DNA of 64,000 nt from positions 50,226 through 114,225 of the forward strand of contig PLWQ01000010.1 of NCBI GenBank assembly GCA_003165595.1. Reading direction: 5' to 3'. Position 1 is the first letter of the stretch, and every line of letters starts with the position of its first letter. The stretch comes from Fibrobacterota bacterium (lineage in GTDB: Bacteria > Fibrobacterota > Chitinivibrionia > Chitinivibrionales > FEN-1185). The notes under the pieces are model-generated. The model did no database searches, was not told where the DNA came from, and worked only from the letters and a program-made list of their open reading frames with translations. Position numbers and translations under genes: made by a program. This document shows positions 46,601-54,638 of the stretch, in pieces.

Positions 46601-48577
46601 AACTGGCACTATGCGGCCGCGACACTGTCGTCATCAGGACAGTTTTTGTACATCGACGGGCAACAGGTGAGTTCGAGCGGCAACACGACCGCCTACACCT
46701 ATGGATCGGCGCCCTATTGGCGCGTGGGTCAGGATGCGCTTGGCGGATGGACCCCGACTCCGGGCTCCACCTATTTCAACGGGACGCTTGACGAAGTCCG
46801 CATGGAGACCTCGGCGCGTAGCACAGACTGGATCGCTTTGAGTTACGGAACGCAGTGCAACGGACAACCGCCCGTAAATTACCAGAAACCCGTAGTGTTC
46901 GGGCCGGGCGGCGTAACCAACGATTCGGCGTTTCAAACGACAAAGGATACCGTTGCGTTGCTTTATCGCATGGACGATCCGGACACCAAGACGGACACGG
47001 TTTCCGCGCAGGTGAAAGTTACCGCCGGCGGCACGTGGTTCGGAGTGACCAACACCGCGGGAAACAGCGGACCGGTTGACACAGCATATTCTACGGATCG
47101 AACGATCAAATGGAGCGTCCGCAGCCAGCTTGTCGACACGGCGGAAGGTTACTATAGCATTCGTGTTATCGCGGTTGACGCCGGCGGCAACCGGGACACA
47201 AGCACGAGTTCTTCGTTTTACATCGACACGCGGCCGCCCGTCGGCCTGGCGAATTTCCGTCCCACCCTGGAAGGTGTGTCAAGCATAACGCTCGGGTGGA
47301 CTTCCGCCGCAGACCCACATTTCGATCACTACGAAATCTGGTACGACACCGACTCGCTCAAAGCGGTCACTCACGCCGGAAACACCTGGAATCAGACAAA
47401 TGACCCGGCCTTTATCACCGCGACGACATCGGCAACCACGATAACGGGATTGGGGCTGACGACAAAGTACTATTTCAAACTGTGGGCGTTTGACAGTTGG
47501 GGCAACGGTTCCACGGTGAAGGACACCAGCGCGAGCACGACGCCGACGGTAGCGTCCAAGTGGAGCGTGAACACCCTCGGTGCGATTGCCGGCGGGGCGA
47601 TGGGGCAGAACGCTCTGTACATCTCGGGAATCGGGTCTGGTTCCGCAGACAGCATCTACAGCATAAACGCGGCGACCGGCGCAGAGAATTGGTCCTACTA
47701 CGTAGGAGGCTATGGGACGCCGGGTTATCCGACCATGACCTATTACGGCGGGAGTTACAAAGTTCTGGAGAGTGTTGGAAGCACGGTGGTTGGACTCACC
47801 GACAATGGCGGGAATGCAACGCAGTTGTTTGCACCGCTCAACCTGGGGGCGGTGACGGTGGGAGTGCCTTACGCGAGTCCGGACGACAGCAGTTTCTACG
47901 TTCCGTACACGGGTAACTTGACTAAGAGGAGATTGAAAGACGGATCACAACTGTGGACCGTTGCCGTTGGCAATATCAGCGCCAATGCCGACATCGCGGT
48001 CTTTCGGGACCTGGTATATTTTGCGGCGACTGATTCGGTTGTCAAGGCAGATGCGTATGATCTCACCCCGATGTCCGCCTACAACACGGGCTCGACTATT
48101 GCCTTGCCGCTTCTGGTGCTCGATTCGACGATGTATGTGACGCCGAACAATAACAAGCTGTATGCGGTGAAGACTTCAAGCATGGCCTCCAAGTGGACGA
48201 GCGCTTTTACGCTTCCCGCTGCCAACACCGGTCCGGCATTTTACGACAATGGTTCAGTCTATGCATCGGCCGGAAGCTACGTGGTAAAAGTGAGCGATGG
48301 GGGGGTGTCCGGCAGTCTGGTGTGGCAGTTCGGCGCCAGCGGCACGGTAAACTCGGGAGCCACCTCCTACGGGAAAACGATCTATTTCGGAACGAGCACC
48401 GGGTATTATTACGCACTAGACGATGTGTCGCATGGTGTAAAGACAAACTGGCCCCGTACGGGAGCAAGCGGCAACGCCAACGCGGGGCCCTGGATCTATG
48501 TACCCACAAGCTCAAGCGACACGCTGGTGATTTTCGGAACGAGTGGGAACAATCTCGACGCGTTTAAGAAACCATAA
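43700..48577 (+). CDS. Giant modular surface protein: DUF2341/LamG pairs, Fn3 and beta-propeller (paralogue 3)
   Basis: 1625 residues with the same order of modules as the protein at 36375: signal segment (about 1-37, SIAVIIVPCVFLSSSAQ), DUF2341 (ENYGNWSYYCKCSINTKASG), LamG (about 155-375), G8/beta-helix-like region beginning near 391 (WVGNGADCKWSTANNWYGQ), second DUF2341 near 720 and LamG (about 840-1050), Fn3 (about 1180-1275) and propeller (about 1287-1625) ending SGNNLDAFKKP. LamG parts differ more from paralogue 2 than the flanking modules do. No sorting domain at the end. A multi-hairpin repeat begins 24 nt after the stop. Confidence 0.8.
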   Translation: MKSKCLDKIQFAKRHFRHSLSIAVIIVPCVFLSSSAQENYGNWSYYCKCSINTKASGANVPGGVGRFPLLVRLTASNFSFAHALASGGDLRFADTTGKHLPYQLERWSYNDSAEVWVRIDSAKGNDSSFAFFIYYGNSAAVDSSSGSAVFDTGNGFYSLWHCNQSPSILDATANASTGMVQGTASVARCVIGNGLVLDGNSAYFYGSKQTSANPNPFTLSAWFKTAASFSSGGKIIGLGSSNVGNSSSYDRHIWINDDGKLYYGCYPNSAKTIGSTSTYKDGAWHYVVGTLSTAGEILYVDGQQVGIDATTTAAWPNYTAPYWRVGQDNLNSWAPTPSGNWYFNGSLDEVSIAAVARSSSWVALCYGSQKPGSNAIAIGAEVANVPQYITWVGNGADCKWSTANNWYGQVVPDSTMNVKFDVTSSKTCSLDVTGKAKTITFTGQYTGNFCFTNDTLAVYGAASFSTGGAVSAGTGVLKFVNSQVFIPATGQTFPTVLRSGAGTTTLQTTGLVASSVIVQAGTFSLGVGLAHTVVAISGSGALDFGSSSLTDTGASLDLSTFSSVTAGSGTLAFARNNSQTLTLKSGLTLPSIVHSGSGTLQIAGANLSAASFSQTAGTIDLNGHDIQVTGNFSIANGTHTSFAGYATGRTISVGGNATLNGLSSTTLLYMASAGYDTMAVTGTLTGTYDSIDYNYAKISQGYVSNSIDGTHNYHWNFDPDNYGSWSYRRAVFLNTTVQGTKISSSISQFPVCIKLSGSNFDFTQPSDPNGADMRFSLPDGTHLSYEKEYWNKASSTAALWVLLPTVQANIKTQFIIMYWGSGSGVDRSSPSTVFNTGSGYFGVWHMTQATPNMLDATSNGDTGKAQNAPVAATGVVGQALTLNGSSQYLYGLKTAAVNPNPFTISTWFKTGASFSTGGKLIGLGTSSTGNSGSYDRHIWIHDDGKIYFGCWIGSASTVGSSSAYKDGNWHYAAATLSSSGQFLYIDGQQVSSSGNTTAYTYGSAPYWRVGQDALGGWTPTPGSTYFNGTLDEVRMETSARSTDWIALSYGTQCNGQPPVNYQKPVVFGPGGVTNDSAFQTTKDTVALLYRMDDPDTKTDTVSAQVKVTAGGTWFGVTNTAGNSGPVDTAYSTDRTIKWSVRSQLVDTAEGYYSIRVIAVDAGGNRDTSTSSSFYIDTRPPVGLANFRPTLEGVSSITLGWTSAADPHFDHYEIWYDTDSLKAVTHAGNTWNQTNDPAFITATTSATTITGLGLTTKYYFKLWAFDSWGNGSTVKDTSASTTPTVASKWSVNTLGAIAGGAMGQNALYISGIGSGSADSIYSINAATGAENWSYYVGGYGTPGYPTMTYYGGSYKVLESVGSTVVGLTDNGGNATQLFAPLNLGAVTVGVPYASPDDSSFYVPYTGNLTKRRLKDGSQLWTVAVGNISANADIAVFRDLVYFAATDSVVKADAYDLTPMSAYNTGSTIALPLLVLDSTMYVTPNNNKLYAVKTSSMASKWTSAFTLPAANTGPAFYDNGSVYASAGSYVVKVSDGGVSGSLVWQFGASGTVNSGATSYGKTIYFGTSTGYYYALDDVSHGVKTNWPRTGASGNANAGPWIYVPTSSSDTLVIFGTSGNNLDAFKKP

Positions 48578-48600
48578 CGCAAATATCAATTAGAAGATAT

Positions 48601-49074
48601 GGGCGCCCCGCTGCATCAACAAAATGAAGGGTTGGGCGTTACCCTCGCTATGCTCGGGTCGTTCTCCCTGCGGGCTCGGCTATTCGCCTCGGTGCTGCCT
48701 GCCCTATGGCCTGTCGGCCCGGGTCAGGCAGCCCTGCGCTCTCGCGCACCACTCCGGTCCAACTAACGCGGCGCAGAGGAATGTTGGCTATACGCCAATC
48801 ACTGCTTTTTCCGATTCGCTTTGATTTTCTCTTTCGTATTCCGCCATCAGCGACGCCCCTGAGGCCGGCAGATTGGTCCGCTCGCGTCGTTCAAGGCCGG
48901 CATCTTTTGAGGATTGGGAAGATATCCTGCCGGACGCGTTTGCGAGCGGCCTGGCGGCCTCAGGAATTGGCGGCGCTGCGGGCGCGGCGCGGGGTTCCAA
49001 GGGGAGTTCGCTGCAGAACTCCCCTTGGTCGGGGTTCGGGGGTGAAGCTCCCGACATGGTTTGTGCGAAGGCCG
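48601..49074 (+). repeat. Multi-hairpin repeat, copy C (full length)
   Basis: 474 nt with both ends (GGGCGCCCCGC, GCGAAGGCCG). Main stem CTGCCTGCCC/GGGTCAGGCAG with TAT and inner GGCC/GGCC; next stem TGCGC/GCGCA. The second part starts at 48840 and aligns closely with copy A (CGCTCGC/GCGAGCG; GGGGAGTTC/GAACTCCCC around GCTGCA). The 3' hairpin is TCGGG/CCCGA rather than GCCGGGGC/GCCCCGGC of copy A. It marks the right end of the accessory region. Confidence 0.8.
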
Positions 49075-49159
49075 CTCTTTATATTCCTTGGCGACCTACA
49101 CAGAAAAAGATTATTGCTCGGCAGCCGAATACGAAATGATAGTGAGTCCCTCGCGGTTC

Positions 49160-50317
49160 TCAGAAGTAATGCCCTTGCACGTGCTCAACCACCTCGCCGC
49201 CGAGAATATAGTATCTGTCAAGTCTCGTGCTCAGCCCGCACAGGATTTCGTAGGCGATGGTGCCGCACTGCAGAGCGACCTCGTCGGGCGTGATGCATTC
49301 TGTTCCCTGGCAGCCGATGGCGACCGCCTCGTCGCCGACGCGGATATCGGTTGACGGCCCGATGTCGGCCATTACATAGTCCATGGTGACCGTGCCCGTC
49401 ATCGCATAGCGCCTGCCGCCCAGGAGCACCGATCCGACGCCCGTGAGCTTTCGGGGAAGGCCGATGCCGTAGCCGAGGGGGATCGTGGCGATATGGGTTT
49501 CCCGGGTCGTTACGTATCTGCCGCCGTAGCTCACCGGCGTGCCCGCCGGGACCAGCTTGATTTTGGAGACAGCTGCCTTGAGCGACACTGCCGGCCGCAG
49601 CAGGAGCGGAAATTCCTGGGCCGGGTCCGGCTTGCACCCGTACAGGGTAATGCCCGGCCTCACCAGATTGCATTCCGGGGTAATGGGATATCGCATGAGG
49701 GCGGCGCTGTTGGCATAATGGATGTAGCGCGGGGATATGCCGTTCTGGCGGAACAGGTCGAGCGCGGCGCGGAATTTCTTCAACTGGGCCTCTACCGGGC
49801 TTGCCGACGGGCCATCGGCGCAGGCAAGGTGCGTGTATGCGCCTTCGCACACCAGCCTCGGTGTGCTGCGAATTTTCCCGACCGCCTCGGAAAGTTCGGA
49901 TGAAAGCAGGCCGAGCCTTCCCATCCCGGTGTCGATGTTCACGTGAAAGCGGACTGTCCCGCCAGGACCGGCAAAGCCGGCAAGGTCCTGCGCATCGTTG
50001 AGGGAAATGCTCACGTTGTTTTCGCAGGCCCAGGCCAATTCGTCTTTGTCGCATGCGCCGAGCACCAGCACCGGCAGGGCGATCCCGCCGTCGCGGATCG
50101 TGCGTGCCTCGGCCGCGGTTGCCACCGTGAGCCACGAAACGCCGTTGGCTTCAAGCGTCCTGCTCACGGCCACAGAGCCGCACCCGTAGGCGAGGTCCTT
50201 GACAACGGCCATGATGCCTTTTGCAGGACCAATTGCACCGCGGATTTCGGCAAGGTTGTTTAGAATGTTGTCGAGCGAAACTTCGATGCGGGGAGTGGAG
50301 GGCGGCGGCCGGTTCAT
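49160..50317 (-). CDS. alr: Alanine racemase
   Basis: 385 residues from the ATG at 50317, which overlaps the eda stop by 4 nt; the frame is open further but that part overlaps eda. This PLP enzyme interconverts L- and D-alanine for peptidoglycan. The PLP lysine is Lys40 in AVVKDLAYGCG; the usual AVVKADAYGHG is somewhat altered, with Asp-Leu replacing Ala-Asp and Cys replacing His. NIDTGMGRLG, the YANSAALMR motif, RPGITLYG and the C-terminal-domain tyrosine in VSYGGRY are all present. Likely active. It is the last gene of the proBA/hisI/eda/alr run. Confidence 0.9.
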   Translation of the reverse strand: MNRPPPSTPRIEVSLDNILNNLAEIRGAIGPAKGIMAVVKDLAYGCGSVAVSRTLEANGVSWLTVATAAEARTIRDGGIALPVLVLGACDKDELAWACENNVSISLNDAQDLAGFAGPGGTVRFHVNIDTGMGRLGLLSSELSEAVGKIRSTPRLVCEGAYTHLACADGPSASPVEAQLKKFRAALDLFRQNGISPRYIHYANSAALMRYPITPECNLVRPGITLYGCKPDPAQEFPLLLRPAVSLKAAVSKIKLVPAGTPVSYGGRYVTTRETHIATIPLGYGIGLPRKLTGVGSVLLGGRRYAMTGTVTMDYVMADIGPSTDIRVGDEAVAIGCQGTECITPDEVALQCGTIAYEILCGLSTRLDRYYILGGEVVEHVQGHYF

Positions 50318-50970
50318 GGAACTATCCTTCGTGATGCAGCCACCGCGGCCGCAAGGCTGCGGGCCTGCTGCGTGATTTGATCGAAGCGGCCCTCGTCGAT
50401 AAGGCGTTTGTTGATAAGCGAGGATCCGGCAAAGATCGCCCTGGCGCCGGCGGCAAAGTACGCCGCCGCGTTTGCGGCGTTGACCCCGCCGCACGGAAAC
50501 AGACGCGCGAGGGGAAACGGGGCGAGCAGTGCGCGGATGTAGTCAGGTCCGCCCACCGCGTTGCACGGGAACACCTTTACCGCGTCGGCGCCCGCCTGCA
50601 TTGCCCGGGCGATTTCGGTAGGAGTGAGAGCGCCGGGGAACACCGGTACACCGCACCTCTTGCATTCGTCAATAACTGCCACGTCGAGATTCGGGGCTAC
50701 AATATAGCGGGCGCCCGCGGCCGTGGCATCCCGAACCGTGCTCGCGTCGAGCACGGTCCCGGCGCCCAGAAGCAGCGTGTCGCCCAAGGTGTTGGCGATT
50801 GCTTCGAGCAGTGCAAGCGATCCGGGAGGCGACAGGGATATTTCCAGGACCGGAATGTTACCCGCAATAAGAGCGTTTGCAACGGCTGCGGCCTTGGCCG
50901 CGTCGGATATCCGCATGATGGGGATGATGCCGGTGTCAAGAAGGCGGGCAAAGGTGTCGGAATGTGTCAT
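50314..50970 (-). CDS. eda: KDPG/KHG aldolase
   Basis: 218 residues, a class I aldolase (TIM barrel) that splits 2-keto-3-deoxy-6-phosphogluconate or 4-hydroxy-2-oxoglutarate. Visible: IIPIMRISD near the start, EISLSPPGS (Glu of the acid/base pair), LLLGAGTVLD, APNLD, FPGALTPTEI, and the Schiff-base lysine in GADAVKVFPCNAVGG. Usual family length. It overlaps alr by 4 nt and lies 18 nt after hisI. As no edd is nearby, KHG cleavage in proline/hydroxyproline-related turnover is worth considering given proBA upstream; that is inference. Confidence 0.92.
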   Translation of the reverse strand: MTHSDTFARLLDTGIIPIMRISDAAKAAAVANALIAGNIPVLEISLSPPGSLALLEAIANTLGDTLLLGAGTVLDASTVRDATAAGARYIVAPNLDVAVIDECKRCGVPVFPGALTPTEIARAMQAGADAVKVFPCNAVGGPDYIRALLAPFPLARLFPCGGVNAANAAAYFAAGARAIFAGSSLINKRLIDEGRFDQITQQARSLAAAVAASRRIVP

Positions 50971-50988
50971 GCGAGTCGCCGGCCCTTG

Positions 50989-51345
50989 TTACGACGGTTT
51001 TGCGTCGGCGATTTTCCAATCCTCGCCGGTTTTTCTTCTAAAGAAGCACGAGAAATACCCCTCGTGGCACGCCGCTCCCGCCTGATCTATCAGAAACAGC
51101 ACCGCGTCGCCGTCGCAGTCGATGCGAACTTCACGTACGGTCTGAAAGTGCCCGGAGGTCTCGCCCTTGAGCCAGCGCTTCTTTCGGGAGCGGCTGTAAT
51201 AAACCATTTTCCCTGTGGAAAGCGTTTCCTGGAGCGTTTCACGATTCATGTATGCAACCATAAGCACGCGGTTTGTCGCGGCGTCCTGAGCGATGGCCGT
51301 CACAAGCCCGTTTGCGTCGAATTTAATAGAGTCGATAAGATTCAA
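50989..51345 (-). CDS. hisI: Phosphoribosyl-AMP cyclohydrolase
   Basis: A 118-residue HisI, the third step of histidine biosynthesis. The metal-binding Asp triad DCDGD (Asp76, Asp78, Asp80) and the three Zn-site cysteines (Cys77, Cys93, Cys100) are present within [16 protein letters not shown] and [26 protein letters not shown] is the substrate-binding segment. Single-domain: the HisE pyrophosphohydrolase part is not fused. It lies 30 nt after proA and 18 nt before eda, away from other his genes. Confidence 0.95.
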   Translation of the reverse strand: MNLIDSIKFDANGLVTAIAQDAATNRVLMVAYMNRETLQETLSTGKMVYYSRSRKKRWLKGETSGHFQTVREVRIDCDGDAVLFLIDQAGAACHEGYFSCFFRRKTGEDWKIADAKPS

Positions 51346-51375
51346 GGTAAATCACTTTCTTTTAACTTTCAACTT

Positions 51376-52641
51376 TTAACTTCTTATCTGCCCGTTCCCC
51401 TTCACGATCCATTTGTACGTCGTCAAGTCCGCCACGCCCATGGGGCCGCGGGCGTGGAGTTTGTCGGTGGAAATGCCGATTTCGGCGCCCAGGCCGTATT
51501 CGCCACCGTCTGAGAAACGGGTGCTGGCGTTGACCATGACGCTCGAAGAGTCAACCAGGCGCAAGAACAGGTCGGCTTCCTTTTTCGCCTCCGTGACGAT
51601 GGCATCGGTGTGATGCGAGCCGAAGGTGTTGATATGCTGGATTGCCTCGTTCACGTCCCGCACAACACGGACCGCGAGCCGCAAGTCGAGGTATTCGGCG
51701 CGCCAGTCGTCTTCTGTGGCGCGCTTGACGCCAACGACGAGTTTCCGCGTCGCGTAGTCGCCGAACAGCACAACGCCTTTGTCGATGAGCGCGTCGAGGA
51801 GCCGCTTCTTGCTTGCGTCCGGCAGCGACGCGTCGAGCAGGAGCGTCTCCATGGCGTTGCACACGGAAGGTCGCTGCACCTTGGCATTCACGACAATGGG
51901 AAGGGCTTTGCTGATGTCGGCGCGCCGGGACACAAACACGTGGCACACGCCCTTATAGTGCTTAATCACCGGAATCCGCGATTTTTCCACAACTGCCCGG
52001 ATCAAGCCTTCGCCGCCGCGGGGAATCACAAGGTCTATTTCCTGGTCTTTGCAAAGAAGAAGATCGATCGCCTTCCGGTCCGTGGTTGGCACGAGCTGGA
52101 CAACGCCGAGGGGGAGGCCCGCGCGTTCGCAGGCCCTGCCGAACAGCGCGGCGAGCGCCTTATTGGTAAAGAACGCTTCGCTCCCGCCGCGGAGTATCAC
52201 CGCGTTGCCGGATTTGAGGCACAGCGACGCGGCGTCGACGGTCACGTTCGGACGCGATTCGTAGATGATTGCGATGACGCCGATGGGTACGCGCATTTTG
52301 TAAATGGTGAGGCCGTTGGGCCGCACTCGCTCGTCGAAGGTTGCGCCGACTGGAGTGGAAAGCGCCGCCACTTCCTTGAGGCCGCGCTTCATGGACTCGA
52401 AGGTTTTGTCGGAAATGGTGAGCCGTTCGATCATGGGGCCGCTGAGCCTCTTGTCTTTGGTGAGCGCCAGGTCCTTGCGGTTTGCCTTTGCGATTGCGGC
52501 TTTCTGCTCGTCGAGAAGCGTGGCCACAATGCGCAGGCAATCGCCGATTTTGTCCGGGTCCACGTTCATCAGCAGGCGGCTTGCCGCGCGCGCCTTCTTC
52601 GCGATGGCATCGATGGTTTTCGCAAGCGTCAAGGAAGACAC
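51376..52641 (-). CDS. proA: Glutamate-5-semialdehyde dehydrogenase (gamma-glutamyl phosphate reductase)
   Basis: 421 residues, the second step of proline synthesis. NADPH-dependent aldehyde dehydrogenase fold with VPIGVIAIIYESRPNVTVDA, the SGNAVILRGGSEA loop, RGGEGLIR and the catalytic cysteine in VQRPSVCNAMETLLLD; the C-terminal oligomer segment holds GPMGVADLTTYKW. Length normal for the family. It lies 103 bp downstream of proB in the same direction. Confidence 0.96.
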   Translation of the reverse strand: MSSLTLAKTIDAIAKKARAASRLLMNVDPDKIGDCLRIVATLLDEQKAAIAKANRKDLALTKDKRLSGPMIERLTISDKTFESMKRGLKEVAALSTPVGATFDERVRPNGLTIYKMRVPIGVIAIIYESRPNVTVDAASLCLKSGNAVILRGGSEAFFTNKALAALFGRACERAGLPLGVVQLVPTTDRKAIDLLLCKDQEIDLVIPRGGEGLIRAVVEKSRIPVIKHYKGVCHVFVSRRADISKALPIVVNAKVQRPSVCNAMETLLLDASLPDASKKRLLDALIDKGVVLFGDYATRKLVVGVKRATEDDWRAEYLDLRLAVRVVRDVNEAIQHINTFGSHHTDAIVTEAKKEADLFLRLVDSSSVMVNASTRFSDGGEYGLGAEIGISTDKLHARGPMGVADLTTYKWIVKGNGQIRS

Positions 52642-52744
52642 AATGGCCTCCGTCCGGTACAGGTATCGATCGCGGGGGGCGCCGCGGCGCGGCGCCTTTG
52701 GGGTCGCCGTCGGCGACGCGGGTAAAAATACCTCGTGTGCGGGG

Positions 52745-53863
52745 TTACAGGATAACCAGATTGTCGCGGTGGACGATTTCGTCGAACGTCTTCTGGCCGA
52801 GCCGTTGCGCTATGTCAACTGTTTTGCAGCCGGCGATTTTTTCCGCCTCGTCGGAGGAATAATTGACAAGGCCGCGAGCGACCGCCTGCCTATTCTCGGT
52901 CTGGATGTCCACCATGTCGCCCGGCTTGAAGCTGCCGACGATATTTCTGATACCCGCCGGCAAAAGGCTTTTTCCCTGTTTTGCAATGGCGTGCGCGGCG
53001 CCATCGTCTATAATGAGCACGCCGGCGGGCTGACCGGTAAATGCGATCCACCGGTGGCGCGCCGGCATCTTTTTCGCCCTCGGAAGAAACAGCGTGCCGG
53101 CCTTCGGATCGAGGAGCGCTTCGAGCAGCGTGCGGTGGTACCCGTCTCCGATGAGTGCGAAAATGCCCGCTTTCGAGGCGATTTCCGCGGCGCGGAGTTT
53201 GGTGGCCATGCCGCCCACGCTTATGTCGCTCACGCTGCCGGAAGCAAGCTTGTGGACGGCAGCCGTGATGTTCTCCACCAGGGGAATCTGCTGTGCGCCG
53301 GGCGTGGTGGTCGGGTTGGCGTCGTACAATCCGTTGATGTCGGTGAGGTTGACAAAAAGGTCGGCCTGCACGAGCAGCGAAATCTGCGCGGCGAGCGTGT
53401 CGTTCTCCCCGAAACGGATTTCTTCCACGCCCACCGAATCGTTCTCGTTGATAATGGGGACTGCGCCGCAGTCGAGGAGCTGGAAGAGCGTGTTCCGCAG
53501 GTTGAGATACCGTTGCTTGTCCCGCAGGTCGTCCCAGGTGAGCAGCACCTGGCCGATGGGAATATGGTGCCGGGTGAAATGGGTGTCGTAGCCGTTCATG
53601 AGCCGGATCTGGCCCACGGCCGCGCATGCCTGTTTCGCCGGGATGGTTGCGGGCCGTTTTGCGAGTCCCAGCACCTGCATGCCGTGGGCGATTGCGCCCG
53701 ACGACACGAGCAGGACCCGCTTTCCCGAACGCTTGAGTATTGCAATGGAGTCGACAAGAGAGCGGAGACGCCTGGTGTGCGGCACATTGTCCGGTGACGT
53801 GAGGATCCTGCTGCCGACTTTGACGACTATGGTTGTGCTGTGTGCGATTTCCTGTCGAAACAC
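52745..53863 (-). CDS. proB: Glutamate 5-kinase with PUA domain
   Basis: 372 residues from a GTG at 53863 (AAAGG about 10 nt upstream), giving the family's usual length; the longer frame upstream is not supported. The amino-acid kinase domain (about 1-260) carries IVVKVGSRIL, LLVSSGAIAHG, INENDSVGVEE and SVGGMATKLRAAEIA. A PUA domain (about 280-360) follows, as in the E. coli-type enzyme inhibited by proline. It catalyses the committed step to proline. Upstream gene is a lipoprotein 140 bp away. Confidence 0.95.
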   Translation of the reverse strand: MFRQEIAHSTTIVVKVGSRILTSPDNVPHTRRLRSLVDSIAILKRSGKRVLLVSSGAIAHGMQVLGLAKRPATIPAKQACAAVGQIRLMNGYDTHFTRHHIPIGQVLLTWDDLRDKQRYLNLRNTLFQLLDCGAVPIINENDSVGVEEIRFGENDTLAAQISLLVQADLFVNLTDINGLYDANPTTTPGAQQIPLVENITAAVHKLASGSVSDISVGGMATKLRAAEIASKAGIFALIGDGYHRTLLEALLDPKAGTLFLPRAKKMPARHRWIAFTGQPAGVLIIDDGAAHAIAKQGKSLLPAGIRNIVGSFKPGDMVDIQTENRQAVARGLVNYSSDEAEKIAGCKTVDIAQRLGQKTFDEIVHRDNLVIL

Positions 53864-54002
53864 GTGAGAAAAACCTTTCGGTTTATAATCTGTTGGACGC
53901 CGAATGCTTCTCCGCAACGAGGTGAAAGACGCTCCGGAAAGGAATCTCTTGTCTGGCGGCTGGTCGGTACGGCCTTTGCGACTGGCGCCGCCGGGAGCAT
54001 GG

Positions 54003-54605
54003 TCAGCGGGTCTTTTCCATTTTGACAATTGTCTGTTCGAGTTCGCTGATCTTCTTGAGCAGGGCCGATTTCTCCAGGTCAAGCGAATCGCGCTCGGTTG
54101 AGCACCGCTGGATAGATTCGAGTAAAGTGTCGAGACTGCCGGTCGCGGCTGCGGACTTGTACTGGAGCCGTTTCACCCGGGCCGTTGTTTCGTCGTATTG
54201 CTCTTCGAAGCTTTTGAGGACCACCAGTATTTTGGAATAGGTGTTTACCTCGCCGATGAGTTTGTCATCGGCGTACCTCACCCGGTACGAATTGAATGCA
54301 TCCAGCGAAGCCTTCGGATCTGCCTTGGGATTGTCGTAATAAATATTGATGTAACCGATTTTGAACAATGCCTGCTTGGCGGCCTCGGTTTGCGAATACG
54401 ACGGAGAGCTAACGAGTTCCTGATAAATCTTGAGAGCTTCGGCATACCGCTTCTGGTCGAATTTCTCATCGGCATCCGCCAGAAGCCGGCGCTCGTAGGT
54501 GTACTGCGCCACGCGATTGGCCGCGCAGCCGCACACGGTGATGCATGCGAGCACGACCGTAAACCTCAGTACAGACGTCACGAGTGCTGTTGTTCTCGAG
54601 GGCAT
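54003..54605 (-). CDS. Lipoprotein with TPR-like region and coiled coil
   Basis: 200 residues. Lipobox TVCGC (Cys27) after a hydrophobic signal; AAGGAA precedes the ATG. The middle (about 40-110) has a BamD/YbgF-like TPR pattern (DEKFDQKRYAEALKIYQELV, QALFKIGYINIYY). The last 65 residues are a heptad coiled coil (SERDSLDLEKSALLKKISEL EQTI). Resembles outer-membrane assembly or division lipoproteins in outline; no specific family. It follows the histidine-kinase-like gene by 33 nt. Confidence 0.75.
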   Translation of the reverse strand: MPSRTTALVTSVLRFTVVLACITVCGCAANRVAQYTYERRLLADADEKFDQKRYAEALKIYQELVSSPSYSQTEAAKQALFKIGYINIYYDNPKADPKASLDAFNSYRVRYADDKLIGEVNTYSKILVVLKSFEEQYDETTARVKRLQYKSAAATGSLDTLLESIQRCSTERDSLDLEKSALLKKISELEQTIVKMEKTR

Positions 54606-54638
54606 CGCTGTTTCCTTACCTGCATGGAGTCAAGGCGG

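Noticed and set aside
24944..49074. Multi-hairpin repeats as integron attC sites
   Set aside because: Two copies contain GTCCAAC, which fits the attC R box, but the others do not, no paired GTTRRRY end is found, the elements are far longer than usual attC sites and no integrase is in the window. Kept only as a possibility to test.
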